A stretch of DNA of 64,000 nt from Sphingomonas sp. HMP6 (GCF_013374095.1 NZ_AP022672.1:2931501-2995500); one strand, 5' to 3'. Numbered from the stretch's first letter, positions 19,386 to 29,889 are shown. Numbers and translations: made by a program. Notes: generated by a model not told the origin, from the sequence alone.

Positions 19386-20462
19386 ATGTCTGACCTGGAC
19401 CAGCTGCAACGTGATTTGATGGCGGCGATCGACGCTGCCGCCAGCCTTGACGGGCTCGAATCCATCCGCGTCACCGCGCTCGGCAAGGCCGGCAGCATTA
19501 CCGCGCTCCTCAAGACCCTCGGCGGCATGTCACCCGATGCGCGGCAGGTACAAGGCCCCCGTATCCAAAGCCTGCGCGAGGCGGTGACCACTGCAATCGC
19601 CGCGCGGAAAAGCGCGCTCGACCGCGCCGAACTCGACGCCCGCCTCGCCCGCGAAACGCTCGACATGACGCTCCCCGCCGCAGCCGCGCCGCAGGGCTCG
19701 GTTCACCCGGTCAGCCAGGTGATGGACGAACTCGCCGAGATCTTCGCCGATCTCGGCTTCGCGGTCGCGACCGGTCCGGAGATCGAGGATCAGTGGCACA
19801 ATTTCACCGCGCTCAACATGCCAGAAAGCCACCCGGCGCGGGCGATGCACGACACCTTCTACTTGCAGGCCGCCGACGGCGAGGAGGCGAAGGTGCTGCG
19901 CACCCACACCTCCCCCGTCCAGATCCGCACGATGATGAGCCAGGAACCCCCAATCCGCATCATCGCGCCGGGCCGCGTCTATCGCTCGGATTGGGACGCG
20001 ACGCACACGCCCATGTTCCACCAGATCGAAGGCCTTGTGATCGACAAGGGCATCACGCTCGGCCATCTCAAATGGACGCTGGAGACGTTCCTCAAGGCGT
20101 TCTTTGAGCGCGACGACATCGTGCTCCGCCTCCGCCCAAGCTATTTCCCCTTCACCGAACCTTCGGCCGAGGTCGATGTCGGCTGGACGATGGAAAAGGG
20201 CCGCCGCACGCTCGGCGGCTCGGAGGGCTGGATGGAATTGCTCGGCTCCGGCATGGTCCACCCCAAGGTGATCGAAGCGTGCGGGCTCGATCCCAACGAA
20301 TGGCAGGGCTTCGCCTTTGGCGTCGGGGTCGATCGGCTCGCGATGCTCAAATACGGCATGGACGATCTGCGCCCCTTCTTCGAAGGCGACGCGCGCTGGC
20401 TGAAGCATTACGGCTTCTCCGGCCTCGACGTGCCCACGCTCAGCCAGGGAGTTGGCGCATGA
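19386..20462 (+). CDS. pheS: Phenylalanyl-tRNA synthetase alpha subunit
   Basis: A 358-residue class II synthetase subunit. The N-terminal coiled-coil (residues 1-85) precedes the catalytic core. Motif-like segments are [49 protein letters not shown] (motif 2) and [22 protein letters not shown] (motif 3). With PheT it charges tRNA-Phe as an alpha2beta2 enzyme. Its stop overlaps the pheT start (ATGA). The ribosome-binding region is unusual: a type A repeat arm ends at 19378, leaving only a weak GGTGA as a candidate Shine-Dalgarno. Confidence 0.97.
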   Translation: MSDLDQLQRDLMAAIDAAASLDGLESIRVTALGKAGSITALLKTLGGMSPDARQVQGPRIQSLREAVTTAIAARKSALDRAELDARLARETLDMTLPAAAAPQGSVHPVSQVMDELAEIFADLGFAVATGPEIEDQWHNFTALNMPESHPARAMHDTFYLQAADGEEAKVLRTHTSPVQIRTMMSQEPPIRIIAPGRVYRSDWDATHTPMFHQIEGLVIDKGITLGHLKWTLETFLKAFFERDDIVLRLRPSYFPFTEPSAEVDVGWTMEKGRRTLGGSEGWMELLGSGMVHPKVIEACGLDPNEWQGFAFGVGVDRLAMLKYGMDDLRPFFEGDARWLKHYGFSGLDVPTLSQGVGA

Positions 20463-22822
20463 AGACCACGCTCGGCTGGCTCAAGCAGCATATCGACACC
20501 GACGCCACGCTCGACACCATCGTCGAGACGCTGACCCGCATCGGCCTGGAGGTCGAGGGCGTCGAAAACCCCGGCGCCAAGCTCGCCGCGTTCAAGGTCG
20601 CGCGCGTGCTCAGCGCGGCACCACACCCGCAGGCGGACAAGCTGCAAGTCCTGACGGTCGATGCAGGGGACGGCCCGCTGCAAGTCGTCTGCGGCGCACC
20701 CAATGCGCGCCCAGGGATGCTCGGCGTGTTCGGCCCGGCGGGCGCGGTCGTGCCGTCGAACGGCATGGTGCTCAAGGTCGCGGCGATTCGTGGTGTCGAA
20801 TCGAACGGCATGATGTGCTCCACTCGCGAACTCGAACTCGGCGAGGATCATGACGGCATCATCGAACTGCCCGATGATGCGCCGATCGGAACGCCCTATC
20901 CCGATTACGCCGGTCTCACCGATCCGGTGATCGACATCAACGTGCTGCCCAACCGGCCCGATTGCTTCGGCGCGCGCGGCATCGCGCTCGATCTCGTCGC
21001 GGCGGGCCTCGGCACCGCCAAGCCACTTGCCTATGCCCCAGTCACCGGCACCGGCTCCGGCCCCGATGTGCGCACCAATGACCCAGACGGCTGCCCCGCC
21101 TTTTTCGCCACCAGCGTCACCGGCCTCACCAATGGGGAATCGCCCGAATGGATGCGCCGTCGCCTGCTGGCGATCGGCCAGCGCCCGATCTCCACCCTGG
21201 TCGACATCACCAATTACGTGATGTTCGATCTCGGGCGCCCGTTGCACGTCTATGACCGTGCAAAGCTCAGCGGCGGCCTCGTCGCGCGCAAGGCGAAGGA
21301 CGGCGAACAGGTGCTCGCGCTCAACGGCAAGAGCTACGCGCTGACCGAGTCGATGACCGTCATCGCTGACGCTGCCCACGTCCACGACATCGGCGGTATC
21401 ATGGGCGGCGAGGAATCGGGCGTCTCGCTCGAGACCACCGACGTGATCATCGAATGCGCCTATTTCGATCCCGAAGGCATTGCGCGGACCGGGCAGAAAT
21501 TGCTGCTCACCTCGGACGCGCGCTCGCGCTTCGAACGCGGCGTCGATCCGGCGTTCCTCGCCGACGGCCTGGCGATCGCGACACGGCTCGTGCTCGATCT
21601 GTGCGGCGGTACCGCGAGTGAACCGACCCATGCCGGCACGCCGCCGGTAACGCGCAAGCGCATCGCTTATGATCCGGCCCTCGCCGAACGCCTCGGCGGT
21701 CTCGCCGTCGCGGAGGATCGCCAGCGCGACATCCTCACTGCGCTTGGCTTTGACGTGGAAGCCGACTGGACCGTCCTCCCGCCGCCCGCGCGCCGCGATG
21801 TCGATGGCCCCGCCGATCTGGTCGAGGAGATCATCCGCATCGTCGGCATCGATTCGGTCCCGGCGACCCCGCTGCCGCGCACCCCGGGTGTCGCGAAACC
21901 AACCGCGACCCCGGCGCAGCGGCTCGAAAGCCGCGTCCGCCGCGCCGCCGCCGCGCGCGGCCTGAACGAAGCGATCACCTGGAGCTTCCTGTCCGACGCG
22001 CAAGCCAGCGCGATCGGTGGCGGCGCCTGGACTCTCGCCAACCCGATCAGCGAGGAATTGAAGGTCATGCGCCCCTCGCTGCTCCCCGGCCTGTTCGCCG
22101 CGGCCGAGCGCAACATGAAGCGCGGCGCGCCCGGCGTACGCCTGTTCGAACTCGGCCGCCGCTATCTCGCCGAGGGCGAGCGTCCGACGCTCGGCGTTGT
22201 GCTGGCGGGCGAGAACCGCGCGCGCGGCTGGCAGGACGGTAAGGCGAGCCAGTTCGATGCGTTCGACGCCAAGGCCGAGGCGCTGGCGTTGCTCGCCGCC
22301 GCCGGGGCACCGGTCGACAACCTCCAGGTGATGGGGGAGGCGGGCGACGCTTGGCACCCCGGTCAATCCGGCACGCTCCGCCTTGGGCCGAAAACGGTGC
22401 TCGCGGCGTTCGGCATGGTCCACCCGCTGACGTGCCGCGCGTTCGATCTCGACGGCCCGGTCGCGGCGGTGGAACTCTATCTCGACGCACTCCCGGCCAA
22501 GCGCACCACCGGCTTCGCCCGCGCCGCCTATGCGCCGCCCGCGCTGCAAGCGGTCCGCCGCGACTTCGCCTTCCTCGTGCCCGAAGCATTGGCGGCGGAT
22601 GCGTTGGTCCGCGCGGTCAAGGGCGCCGACAAGGCCAGCATCGTCGCCGCGCGGCTGTTCGACATGTTCACCGGCACCGGCGTCGAACCCGGCCATAAAA
22701 GCCTCGGCGTGGAAATTACGCTGCAACCGGGCGAGAAGAGCTTCACCGAAGCGGATTTGAAAGCCGTGGCCGACAAGGTCGTCGCGGCGGCGGCCAAGCT
22801 GGGGGCGAGCTTGCGGGGGTGA
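20459..22822 (+). CDS. pheT: Phenylalanyl-tRNA synthetase beta subunit
   Basis: A 787-residue protein. The N-terminal tRNA-binding (EMAP-like) domain contains [23 protein letters not shown], followed by the B3/B4 editing region with [20 protein letters not shown] and [19 protein letters not shown]. The B5 domain contains [15 protein letters not shown], and the C-terminal FDX-ACB anticodon-binding domain contains [14 protein letters not shown] near residue 700. It pairs with PheS. The ATG at 20459 overlaps the pheS stop by 4 nt. Length is normal. A palindromic repeat follows its stop. Confidence 0.97.
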   Translation: MKTTLGWLKQHIDTDATLDTIVETLTRIGLEVEGVENPGAKLAAFKVARVLSAAPHPQADKLQVLTVDAGDGPLQVVCGAPNARPGMLGVFGPAGAVVPSNGMVLKVAAIRGVESNGMMCSTRELELGEDHDGIIELPDDAPIGTPYPDYAGLTDPVIDINVLPNRPDCFGARGIALDLVAAGLGTAKPLAYAPVTGTGSGPDVRTNDPDGCPAFFATSVTGLTNGESPEWMRRRLLAIGQRPISTLVDITNYVMFDLGRPLHVYDRAKLSGGLVARKAKDGEQVLALNGKSYALTESMTVIADAAHVHDIGGIMGGEESGVSLETTDVIIECAYFDPEGIARTGQKLLLTSDARSRFERGVDPAFLADGLAIATRLVLDLCGGTASEPTHAGTPPVTRKRIAYDPALAERLGGLAVAEDRQRDILTALGFDVEADWTVLPPPARRDVDGPADLVEEIIRIVGIDSVPATPLPRTPGVAKPTATPAQRLESRVRRAAAARGLNEAITWSFLSDAQASAIGGGAWTLANPISEELKVMRPSLLPGLFAAAERNMKRGAPGVRLFELGRRYLAEGERPTLGVVLAGENRARGWQDGKASQFDAFDAKAEALALLAAAGAPVDNLQVMGEAGDAWHPGQSGTLRLGPKTVLAAFGMVHPLTCRAFDLDGPVAAVELYLDALPAKRTTGFARAAYAPPALQAVRRDFAFLVPEALAADALVRAVKGADKASIVAARLFDMFTGTGVEPGHKSLGVEITLQPGEKSFTEADLKAVADKVVAAAAKLGASLRG

Positions 22823-22835
22823 ATATACGTTGCCG

Positions 22836-22938
22836 CCACCCCGGCGAACGCCGGGGCCCAGCAGGATAGGTTGAGGAAGCCGGGCGCAGCGCGCGCTATC
22901 TGCCGCTCGCTTCTGGGCCCCGGCGTTCGTCGGGGTGG
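22836..22938. repeat. Inverted repeat with self-complementary arms (type C)
   Basis: Arms 22836-22861 and 22913-22938 are reverse complements with one mismatch around a 51-nt spacer. Each arm is itself a hairpin: CCCCGGCG AA CGCCGGGG on the left and CCCCGGCG TT CGTCGGGG on the right. It lies 13 nt after pheT and 30 nt before the epimerase start, so it could act as terminator or transcript-end hairpin. There is no T-tract. Confidence 0.85.
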
Positions 22939-22968
22939 TTGCGACCGTTTGTTCGAGGAATGATGGAT

Positions 22969-23850
22969 ATGCCCCAACCCAAGCTCATCCACATCGCCAC
23001 CCCCCACCTCTCCGCCGCAATCAACCCGTTGGGCGCGGAACTCACCTCGCTCCGCGACGCCGACGGGCGCGAACTGATGACCAACGCCGACCCGGCCTTC
23101 TGGACTGGCCACGCGCCGCTGCTTTTCCCGATCGTCGGGCGCTTGAACGGCGATGTGCTGGGGATCGATGGCGCGGAATATCCGATGAAGCAGCACGGCT
23201 TTGCCCGCCGCACCGCCTTCACGCTGATCGAGCACAGCGACAGCAAGGCCGTGTTCCTGCTTGAGGACAGCCCAGAGACCCGCGCCGTCTATCCGCGCGC
23301 TTTCGCGCTCCGCGCGAGCTATGAAATCCACAATGCGACGCTGTCGATCACCATCGAGATCGAAAATCGCGAGACCGACCGGACGCTCCCGGCGAGCTTC
23401 GGCTTCCACCCCGCCTTTGTCTGGCCGCTGCCCTATGGCCAGGCGCGCGAAGACCACCGGATTCTGTTCGAAGCGGAAGAGGCCGAATCGATCCGCCAGG
23501 TGACCAACGGCCTCGTCGATCCGGCCCTCCGGTTGTCGCCGCTCGCCGGGCGGACGCTCGCACTCACCGATGATCTGTTCACCAACGACGCGCTGATCTG
23601 GGATCAGCTCCGCTCGCACAGCGCCCGCTATAGGGCATCGACCGGCCCCAGCTTGCGAATCGATTTCCCCGACACGCCGATGCTCGGCATCTGGACCAAG
23701 CCCGGCGCTGCCTTCGTCTGTATCGAGCCGTGGCACGGCATCGCCGACCCGCAAGGCTTCACCGGCGACATCGCTGAAAAGCCTGGTATTTTCATGCTTT
23801 CCCCCGGCACGGCGAAGACGATCACCATGGCGGTCACGCTCGAACCCTGA
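22969..23850 (+). CDS. Aldose 1-epimerase-family protein
   Basis: A protein of about 293 residues of the galactose-mutarotase-like fold, closest to the YeaD/LacX-like group. Landmarks are NPLGAELTSLRDADGRELM, HAPLLFPIVGRL, MKQHGFARRTAF (catalytic histidine region), the second histidine in SFGFHPAFVWPL and the glutamate in CIEPWHGIADPQG. The family interconverts sugar anomers or acts on hexose-6-phosphates. There is no signal peptide. Three in-frame ATGs lie close together (22960, 22963, 22969); 22969 has GAGGA at the best distance. It follows pheT after repeat type C but shares no metabolic link with it. Confidence 0.85.
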   Translation: MPQPKLIHIATPHLSAAINPLGAELTSLRDADGRELMTNADPAFWTGHAPLLFPIVGRLNGDVLGIDGAEYPMKQHGFARRTAFTLIEHSDSKAVFLLEDSPETRAVYPRAFALRASYEIHNATLSITIEIENRETDRTLPASFGFHPAFVWPLPYGQAREDHRILFEAEEAESIRQVTNGLVDPALRLSPLAGRTLALTDDLFTNDALIWDQLRSHSARYRASTGPSLRIDFPDTPMLGIWTKPGAAFVCIEPWHGIADPQGFTGDIAEKPGIFMLSPGTAKTITMAVTLEP

Positions 23851-24032
23851 CCGCGCCGCCCAAGGGCTGTCCTACCCGCCGGACTTCTGCCAAGAGCAAG
23901 CGGTGACGCCTGCGTCCGCCTTTTTCGAATGCTTACGCCGGACCGCGCAAAACAAGCGCTGATGGTGTGACTCGTGTGACTTTAGCCGACTTTCCGATCC
24001 GCATACCGACCCCGTTTGAGCAGACCCACTCC

Positions 24033-25604
24033 ATGAATCACACGTCCGACCGCCGCACCTTCGCAATCATCTCGCACCCCGACGCCGGCAAGACCACGCT
24101 GACCGAAAAGCTGCTCTATTTCGGCGGCGCGATCCATCTCGCGGGCGAAGTGAAGGCACGCGGCCAGAACCGTCGCGCGCGTTCGGACTGGATGAAGATC
24201 GAACAGCAGCGCGGCATCTCGGTCACCTCCTCGGTGATGACGTTCGAGCGCAACGGCCTGACCTTCAACCTGCTCGACACGCCGGGCCATGAGGATTTCT
24301 CCGAGGATACCTACCGTACGCTCACCGCCGTCGATTCGGCGGTCATGGTGATCGACGCCGCGCGCGGCATCGAGGCCCAGACGCGCAAACTGTTCGAGGT
24401 CTGCCGCCTGCGCTCGGTCCCGATCATCACCTTCATCAACAAGGTCGATCGCGAAGGCCGCCCGCCGTTCGAATTGCTCGACGAAGTCGCCGAAATGCTC
24501 CAGCTTGATGTCACGCCGATGAGCTGGCCGGTCGGCATGGGCACTGATTTCGAGGGGATTTACGATCTCCACGCCAACAGCCTGAGCCAGCCCGAGGGGC
24601 CGAGCCGCGAGTTTCACGGCAAGGCGACCAGTTTCACCGGCATGGACGATCCCGCGCTCGCCGCGACACTCACCCCCGCTGGCCTGAAGACGTTGCGCGA
24701 CGAGGCCGAGCTGGCGCTTGGCGGCTATGGCGCCTTCGATGTCGAAGCGTACCGCGCTGGCGACCAAACGCCCGTCTATTTCGGCTCGGCGCTCAAGGAT
24801 TTCGGTGTGGCCGAGCTGATCGACGCGCTCGGTCGCCACGCCCCGGGACCGCGTCCGCAACCCGCCGAGCCAGCCGAAGTGCGGCCCGACCGCGCCGACG
24901 TCACCGGCTTCGTGTTCAAGGTCCAGGCGAATATGGACCCCAATCACCGTGACCGCATCGCCTTCATGCGGCTATGTTCGGGCGTGTTCAAACGCGGGAT
25001 GAAGCTCACGCCTACGGGCCACGGCAAGCCGATCGCGATCCACTCGCCGATCCTGTTCTTCGCGCGCGAGCGCGAACTGGCGGATGAGGCGTTTCCGGGC
25101 GACATCATCGGCATCCCCAACCACGGCACGCTGCGCGTCGGCGATACACTCAGCGAACGCGCCGACGTGCGCTTTACCGGCCTCCCCAATTTCGCCCCCG
25201 AAATCCTCCGCCGCGTCGCGCTGAAGGACCCAACCAAGACCAAGCAATTGCGCAAGGCGCTCGATGACATGGCCGAAGAAGGCGTGACGCAAGTCTTCTA
25301 TCCCGAGATCGGCTCGAACTGGATCATCGGCGTCGTCGGGCAGTTGCAGCTCGAAGTGCTGCTATCGCGACTCGAGGCCGAGTATAAGGTCGATGCCGGG
25401 CTCGAAATGGCACCCTATGACACCGCACGCTGGGTTTCGGCGGCGGACCCGGCAGATTTGAAGGCGTTCATGGATTTGAACCGCTCGTCGATGGCCAAGG
25501 ATCGCGATGGTAACCCAGTCTATATGGCAAAGACCGCCTGGGACGTCGGCTATGTCGCGGATCGCTATCCCAAGGTCACCTTCGCCGCGACGCGCGAACG
25601 CTAG
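24033..25604 (+). CDS. prfC: Peptide chain release factor 3
   Basis: A 523-residue translational GTPase. G1 is SHPDAGKTT at residues 14-22, the switch region has QQRGISVTSSVM, G3 DTPGHEDFSED, and G4 NKVD. Domains II and III follow, with a C-terminal region containing YPEIGSNWIIGVVGQLQLEV. RF3 recycles RF1 and RF2 after termination. The ATG at 24033 fits the family start; a GTG at 23967 would add 22 unconserved residues. Its stop codon overlaps that of the convergent merR-like gene in a shared CTAG. Confidence 0.96.
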   Translation: MNHTSDRRTFAIISHPDAGKTTLTEKLLYFGGAIHLAGEVKARGQNRRARSDWMKIEQQRGISVTSSVMTFERNGLTFNLLDTPGHEDFSEDTYRTLTAVDSAVMVIDAARGIEAQTRKLFEVCRLRSVPIITFINKVDREGRPPFELLDEVAEMLQLDVTPMSWPVGMGTDFEGIYDLHANSLSQPEGPSREFHGKATSFTGMDDPALAATLTPAGLKTLRDEAELALGGYGAFDVEAYRAGDQTPVYFGSALKDFGVAELIDALGRHAPGPRPQPAEPAEVRPDRADVTGFVFKVQANMDPNHRDRIAFMRLCSGVFKRGMKLTPTGHGKPIAIHSPILFFARERELADEAFPGDIIGIPNHGTLRVGDTLSERADVRFTGLPNFAPEILRRVALKDPTKTKQLRKALDDMAEEGVTQVFYPEIGSNWIIGVVGQLQLEVLLSRLEAEYKVDAGLEMAPYDTARWVSAADPADLKAFMDLNRSSMAKDRDGNPVYMAKTAWDVGYVADRYPKVTFAATRER

Positions 25605-25966
25605 GCGCTGGCGTCCTCTGCGAGCGCCGCGACGAGCGAAGCGCGCACCTTGCGGATCGCGGCACTTGTGTCACCATCGTTGGCGCTCGGTACGGCGGGA
25701 GCCACGGTCTTACCAGCCAGCGCTTGCTGCACGCCGCGAATGGTATAGCCGTCCTGATCGAGCATCGCCGCGATGCGCTTTACCAGCGCCACGTCCTCGG
25801 GCCGATAATACCGCCTGTTTCCAGCACGTTGGAGCGGTCGCAGTTGCGGGAAGCGAGTCTCCCAATAGCGTAGGATGTGCTGTGGCAATCCGGTCTCACG
25901 CGAAAGCTCGCCGATCGTCCGATACGCGCTATCCGCCTTGTCGCGCACATCCGTCGATACCGTCAC
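25601..25966 (-). CDS. MerR-family transcriptional regulator
   Basis: A 121-residue protein with an N-terminal MerR winged helix: YRTIGELSRETGLPQHILRYWETRFPQLRPLQRAGNRRYY, followed by RPEDVALVKRIAAMLDQDGYTIRGVQQ. The C-terminal tail is alanine-rich with no metal-binding cysteines. This type is conserved directly downstream of ihfA in alphaproteobacteria, with unknown targets. The GTG at 25966 was chosen because homology begins shortly after it and the ihfA stop is 9 nt away. It is the last gene of the rpmF-plsX-fabH-ihfA-merR operon. Confidence 0.88.
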   Translation of the reverse strand: MTVSTDVRDKADSAYRTIGELSRETGLPQHILRYWETRFPQLRPLQRAGNRRYYRPEDVALVKRIAAMLDQDGYTIRGVQQALAGKTVAPAVPSANDGDTSAAIRKVRASLVAALAEDASA

Positions 25967-25974
25967 GGGGTCGC

Positions 25975-26274
25975 TCAATCGGCCTCGACAATGCGGTCGC
26001 GCATCATCTGGCTGGCGCGGAAGGTCAGCACCCGGCGCGGTGCGATCGGCACTTCGACGCCGGTCTTGGGGTTGCGCCCGACGCGCTCGCCTTTGTCGCG
26101 CAGCACGAAGGTGCCGAAGCCCGAAATTTTGACGTTCTCGCCCTTGGCAAGCGCGCCGCACATATGGCCCAGGATCTGTTCGACCAAGTTCGACGAATCG
26201 GCGCGCGACAACCCGACTTGATGATGCAGTGCCTCGGCCAGATCGGCGCGTGTTAAAGTGCCCGCAGGTTCCAT
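25975..26274 (-). CDS. ihfA: Integration host factor alpha subunit
   Basis: A 99-residue HU/IHF-family DNA-bending protein. [22 protein letters not shown], then [25 protein letters not shown] with the DNA-intercalating beta arm and [11 protein letters not shown] are clear IHF-alpha features. It dimerises with IHF-beta and bends DNA about 160 degrees. The ATG at 26274 has GGGAAGGG upstream. It lies between fabH and merR on the same strand. Confidence 0.95.
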   Translation of the reverse strand: MEPAGTLTRADLAEALHHQVGLSRADSSNLVEQILGHMCGALAKGENVKISGFGTFVLRDKGERVGRNPKTGVEVPIAPRRVLTFRASQMMRDRIVEAD

Positions 26275-26364
26275 CCGTCGCCCTTCCCCAAAGCCATCTG
26301 ATCTGCGTAACACACAGAAGCAGCACCCTGAAAGGGCTTAGTTACAGTAGTGGAACGAGATGTT

Positions 26365-27333
26365 TCACAACCGGACGACGGCGGCACCCCAGGTGAAGCC
26401 GCCGCCCATCGCTTCGAGCACGATCAGGTCACCCGGCTTGATCCGTCCGTCCTTCACCGCGGTATCCAGTGCAAGCGGCACCGATGCGGCGGAGGTGTTG
26501 GCGTGCTGGTCTACCGTCACGACGACCTTTTCGGGGGCGAGATGGAGCTTGCGTGCGGTCGCGTCGAGGATGCGGGCATTGGCTTGGTGGGGGACGACCC
26601 AATCGACATCGCTCGCCTCGAGACCCGCTGCCGCAAGCGTCTCGGTCATGACCGCGGCGAGGTTGACGACGGCATGTCGGAAGACCTCGCGCCCCTTCAT
26701 CCGCACCTTGCCGACGGTTCCCGTGGTCGACGGCCCACCATCGACATAGAGCAAGTCATTGTGGCGGCCATCGGCATGCAGCCGCATCGCCAGGATCCCG
26801 CGCCCTTGCGCAACGGCATCCTCTTGCGCTTCGAGCACAACGGCGCCCGCGCCGTCACCAAACAGGACACAGGTCGCTCGGTCCTCCCAGTCGAGGATAC
26901 GGCTGAACGTCTCGGCACCGATCACCAGGGCGCGGCGGGCAGCACCACTGCGCAGCATGCTGTCGGCCACTTGCAGCGCATACAGGAAGCCCGAGCACAC
27001 CGCCGCTACGTCGAACGCGACGCAATCGTTGATGCCGAGCATCGCCTGCACCTTGGTGGCGCTTGCCGGAAAGGTCTGGTCTGGGGTTGCGGTGGCTAGC
27101 ACGATCAGGTCGATCGAATCGGCGGCCAGCCCGGCCGCGCCGAGGGCCGCGCGGCATGCATCGAACGCGAGCGTCGCGGTCGTCTCGTCAGGGCCGGCGA
27201 TATGACGGAAGCGGATGCCGGTGCGCTCGACGATCCATTCGTCGGAGGTGTCGACGGTTTCGGCCAGCTCCGCGTTGGACACACGCCTGGTCGGCAGGGC
27301 CGAGCCGGTTCCAATGATGACCGAACGAATCAT
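26365..27333 (-). CDS. fabH: 3-oxoacyl-ACP synthase III
   Basis: A 322-residue thiolase-fold enzyme that condenses an acyl-CoA, usually acetyl-CoA, with malonyl-ACP to start fatty-acid synthesis. The catalytic triad is visible: Cys113 in [11 protein letters not shown], His in VPHQANARI and Asn in [14 protein letters not shown]. The GDGAGAVVL glycine loop and the C-terminal [13 protein letters not shown] are conserved. Its ATG overlaps the plsX stop by 4 nt, so it is translationally coupled to PlsX, which feeds the same membrane-lipid pathway. Confidence 0.97.
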   Translation of the reverse strand: MIRSVIIGTGSALPTRRVSNAELAETVDTSDEWIVERTGIRFRHIAGPDETTATLAFDACRAALGAAGLAADSIDLIVLATATPDQTFPASATKVQAMLGINDCVAFDVAAVCSGFLYALQVADSMLRSGAARRALVIGAETFSRILDWEDRATCVLFGDGAGAVVLEAQEDAVAQGRGILAMRLHADGRHNDLLYVDGGPSTTGTVGKVRMKGREVFRHAVVNLAAVMTETLAAAGLEASDVDWVVPHQANARILDATARKLHLAPEKVVVTVDQHANTSAASVPLALDTAVKDGRIKPGDLIVLEAMGGGFTWGAAVVRL

Positions 27334-28361
27334 GCCGCCTTCTTCTCGAAATCGCGGAGATCCTGCGCGATTCGCCGCGTCAGATCGTCACGCACCATCT
27401 TTGCCGCCGCCGCGATCGCGGTGGCGACTCCCACTTCATTCGCGCCGCCATGGCTTTTCACAACCAAACCGTTCAGCCCGAGGAAGACCGCCCCATTGTG
27501 ATTGTTGGGGTCGAGGTGATGCCGCAGCAGCTCGGTCGCCGGCTTGGAGATCAAGAAGCCGATCTTGGAGCGGACCGAGGAGCGGAACGCGCGCTTGAGC
27601 AGGTCTGCGACGAAGCGTGCTGTGCCCTCTGCCGTCTTGAGCGCGATATTGCCCGAAAAACCGTCGCACACGATGACATCGACATCGCCGCGCGAAAGTT
27701 TGTCGCCCTCGATAAAACCCGTGAAATCCAGCGGTAAATGCGATGCCGCGCGCAATGCGGTCGCCGCATCACGAATCGTCTCGGTGCCCTTCTGGTCCTC
27801 GCTGCCGATATTGAGCAGCGCGACTCGGGGACGGGCGAGGTCGAGCGTCGTGCGCGCATAGGCAGCGCCCATTACCGCGAACTGGATCAGATTGCGCGCG
27901 TCGCATTCGGTATTCGCGCCGAGATCAAGCACCACCGTGTCATTGTCGCCGAGCGTTGGCATCAACCCGGCGAGCGCAGGCCGATCGATGCCGGGGATCA
28001 TCCGCAGCGACAGCTTGGCCATCGCCATCAGCGCGCCGGTATTGCCGCCGGAGACGCAAGCGGCGGCGCGGCCCTGCTTCACCATGTCGATCGCAATGCC
28101 CATCGACGTCGTCTTGGCACGACGAATCGCCTGACTCGGCTTGTCGTTCGAGCCGACCAGTTCGGGGGCGTGCACGATCTCCGAATGCGCCGTCAGGTTC
28201 GGGTGAGACTTAAGCCCGGCCGCAATGGCCATCTCGTCGCCGACCAGAATGAAGCGCATGTCTTCGAACCGGCGACTGGCGCGGGCTACCCCTGCCAGCA
28301 TCACCGCAAGCCCTTCGTCGCCACCCATCGCATCGACGGCGATCCGGGAGCTGTTCGTCAC
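27330..28361 (-). CDS. plsX: Phosphate acyltransferase PlsX
   Basis: A protein of about 343 residues that makes acyl-phosphate from acyl-ACP for phospholipid synthesis. Conserved segments are [16 protein letters not shown] at the start, [50 protein letters not shown] and [18 protein letters not shown]. The GTG at 28361 is preferred because AGGGGAG lies about 8 nt upstream; a GTG at 28382 would add 7 residues. It follows rpmF by 43 nt and overlaps fabH. Confidence 0.96.
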   Translation of the reverse strand: MTNSSRIAVDAMGGDEGLAVMLAGVARASRRFEDMRFILVGDEMAIAAGLKSHPNLTAHSEIVHAPELVGSNDKPSQAIRRAKTTSMGIAIDMVKQGRAAACVSGGNTGALMAMAKLSLRMIPGIDRPALAGLMPTLGDNDTVVLDLGANTECDARNLIQFAVMGAAYARTTLDLARPRVALLNIGSEDQKGTETIRDAATALRAASHLPLDFTGFIEGDKLSRGDVDVIVCDGFSGNIALKTAEGTARFVADLLKRAFRSSVRSKIGFLISKPATELLRHHLDPNNHNGAVFLGLNGLVVKSHGGANEVGVATAIAAAAKMVRDDLTRRIAQDLRDFEKKAA

Positions 28362-28404
28362 GCTGGCCGCTCCCCTAGTCACGCTGCCGTCCGGTCGGTG
28401 CGGA

Positions 28405-28584
28405 TCAGCCTTCGACCGAAATGATCTCGCGACCGTTATAGTGGCCGCACGAAGGGCAGAGGTTGTGCGGACGCTTCAGTTCGCCGCAATTCGGGCATTC
28501 CTGGAACGATGCGACGGTCAGCGAATCGTGGCTGCGACGCATGCCGCGCTTCGACGGCGTGGTTTTTCTTTTGGGGACGGCCAT
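28405..28584 (-). CDS. rpmF: 50S ribosomal protein L32
   Basis: A 59-residue gene easily missed because of its size. It starts [20 protein letters not shown] and contains a zinc-ribbon pair, ECPNCGEL and [13 protein letters not shown], diagnostic for zinc-binding L32. The ATG at 28584 has AAGG upstream. It is the first gene of the classic rpmF-plsX-fabH-ihfA operon and is divergent from the MAPEG gene; the 199-nt gap between them should hold both promoters. Confidence 0.96.
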   Translation of the reverse strand: MAVPKRKTTPSKRGMRRSHDSLTVASFQECPNCGELKRPHNLCPSCGHYNGREIISVEG

Positions 28585-28783
28585 TTCGGCGAAACCTTAT
28601 ACTTGTCTGACAGATGCGATAGGCCCGAACCAGACTGCCACACAACCGACGCCGTCGGCCGCGCAAGCGGCACGTTGGCCAGACATATCGCGAAGATGGG
28701 GGCCTATAGCGATTCTGCCCGCCGTTGCAAGCGCGCGCACGCGGTGCCAAGGCGGCAAGCGTTGCACAAAGGGGAGAAATGCC

Positions 28784-29221
28784 GTGGGTTCGATCATGCT
28801 GCCGATCACATTGATGACGGCCGGGGCCGCGGCGATCCTGAATTTGTGGCTCGCCATGCGCACCGGTGCCGTCCGCACCAAGGCCAAGGTGAGCATCGGC
28901 GACGGCGGGAATGAGATGCTGATTCGCCGGATGCGCGCGCACGCCAATTTCGTCGAATATGCGCCTTTCATCATCATTCTGATCGGCCTGCTCGAATTCA
29001 CCACCGGCACGTCGCTGTGGTTGTGGGTTGCAAGCGCGCTGTTCCTGCTCGCGCGAGTCGCGCATCCGCTCGGCATGGACGGGCTGCCTGCCGGACGGAT
29101 GATCGGCACGCTGTTGACGTTCCTGCTGCTGCTCGGCCTCGGTGGCTATGCGGTGACGTTGCCGTTCCTGCCGCACAGCAGCGGTGGAACCCCGGCGGTC
29201 AGCGTGATGCCGGCTGGCTAA
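28784..29221 (+). CDS. MAPEG-family membrane protein
   Basis: A 145-residue inner-membrane protein with four hydrophobic segments. The family motif is RTGAVRTKAKVSIGDGGNEMLIRRMRAHANFVEYAPF, with the conserved RAHANFxEY, which in related enzymes contributes to glutathione binding. MAPEG proteins include microsomal glutathione S-transferases; bacterial members are poorly characterised. The start is a GTG at 28784, supported by GGGGAG 7 nt upstream; an ATG at 28796 is the alternative. Its stop codon overlaps that of the convergent MBL gene by 4 nt. Confidence 0.88.
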   Translation: MGSIMLPITLMTAGAAAILNLWLAMRTGAVRTKAKVSIGDGGNEMLIRRMRAHANFVEYAPFIIILIGLLEFTTGTSLWLWVASALFLLARVAHPLGMDGLPAGRMIGTLLTFLLLLGLGGYAVTLPFLPHSSGGTPAVSVMPAG

Positions 29222-29889
29222 GCGGCCATAGCCGCGTCGCTCACGAACATGTTGTTCCGGCGTTCGTGCGCGAAAGTGCTGGCCGGGCCGTGGCCGGGAA
29301 TGAATGTCGTGTCGTCGCCGAGTGGCCAGAGCTTGGCGACGATCGAGGCGAGCAATTGCGGGTGATTGCCGCGTGGAAAATCGGTGCGTCCGACCGACCC
29401 AGCGAACAAAACGTCGCCGACCAGCGCCAGTTTCGACGGCGCATGGTGGAAAATGACGTGGCCCGGGGTGTGGCCGGGGGTCTCGTACACGTCGAGCACC
29501 AGATTGCCGACGGTCACCGTGTCGCCTTCGACCAGCCAGCGGTCGGGCTCGAAATTCACGCCAGCGATCCCGTATTGCGCGCCGCTTTCGGACAAGGTCG
29601 AGGTGAGGAAGCGGTCCTCCTCATGCGGCCCCTCGATCGGCACGCCGAGCTGCTCGGCCAGTGGCTTGGCCTCGCCGCAATGGTCGATATGGCCGTGGGT
29701 GAGGATGATCTTCTCGACCGTCACCTTGTGCTGCGCGGCAGCCGCCATCAGCTTGGGCAGATCGCCGCCGGGATCGACAAAGGCCCCGCGCATCGTGGCG
29801 GTACACCACAGCAGCGTGCAATTCTGCTGGAGCGGGGTGACGGGGACGATCGCGGCGCGCAGCGGCGGCTGGGGGGGCTGAAGGCTCAT
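29218..29889 (-). CDS. MBL-fold metallo-hydrolase (YcbL/glyoxalase II-like)
   Basis: A 223-residue metallo-beta-lactamase-fold hydrolase. The metal-binding HxHxDH motif is in LTHGHIDHCGEA, the further ligands in TPGHTPGHVIF, VGDVLFAGSVGRTDFPRG and PGHGPAST. It resembles YcbL, a type of glyoxalase II that hydrolyses thioesters such as S-lactoylglutathione, but lacks the long C-terminal domain of classical GloB. No signal peptide. It is convergent with the MAPEG gene (also a possible glutathione-dependent protein) and divergent from pabB. Confidence 0.88.
   Translation of the reverse strand: MSLQPPQPPLRAAIVPVTPLQQNCTLLWCTATMRGAFVDPGGDLPKLMAAAAQHKVTVEKIILTHGHIDHCGEAKPLAEQLGVPIEGPHEEDRFLTSTLSESGAQYGIAGVNFEPDRWLVEGDTVTVGNLVLDVYETPGHTPGHVIFHHAPSKLALVGDVLFAGSVGRTDFPRGNHPQLLASIVAKLWPLGDDTTFIPGHGPASTFAHERRNNMFVSDAAMAA

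Noticed and set aside
20408..22726. A 772-codon open frame antisense to pheT
   Set aside because: High GC makes long antisense frames common; it mirrors the pheT codon pattern and has no own ribosome site or domains.
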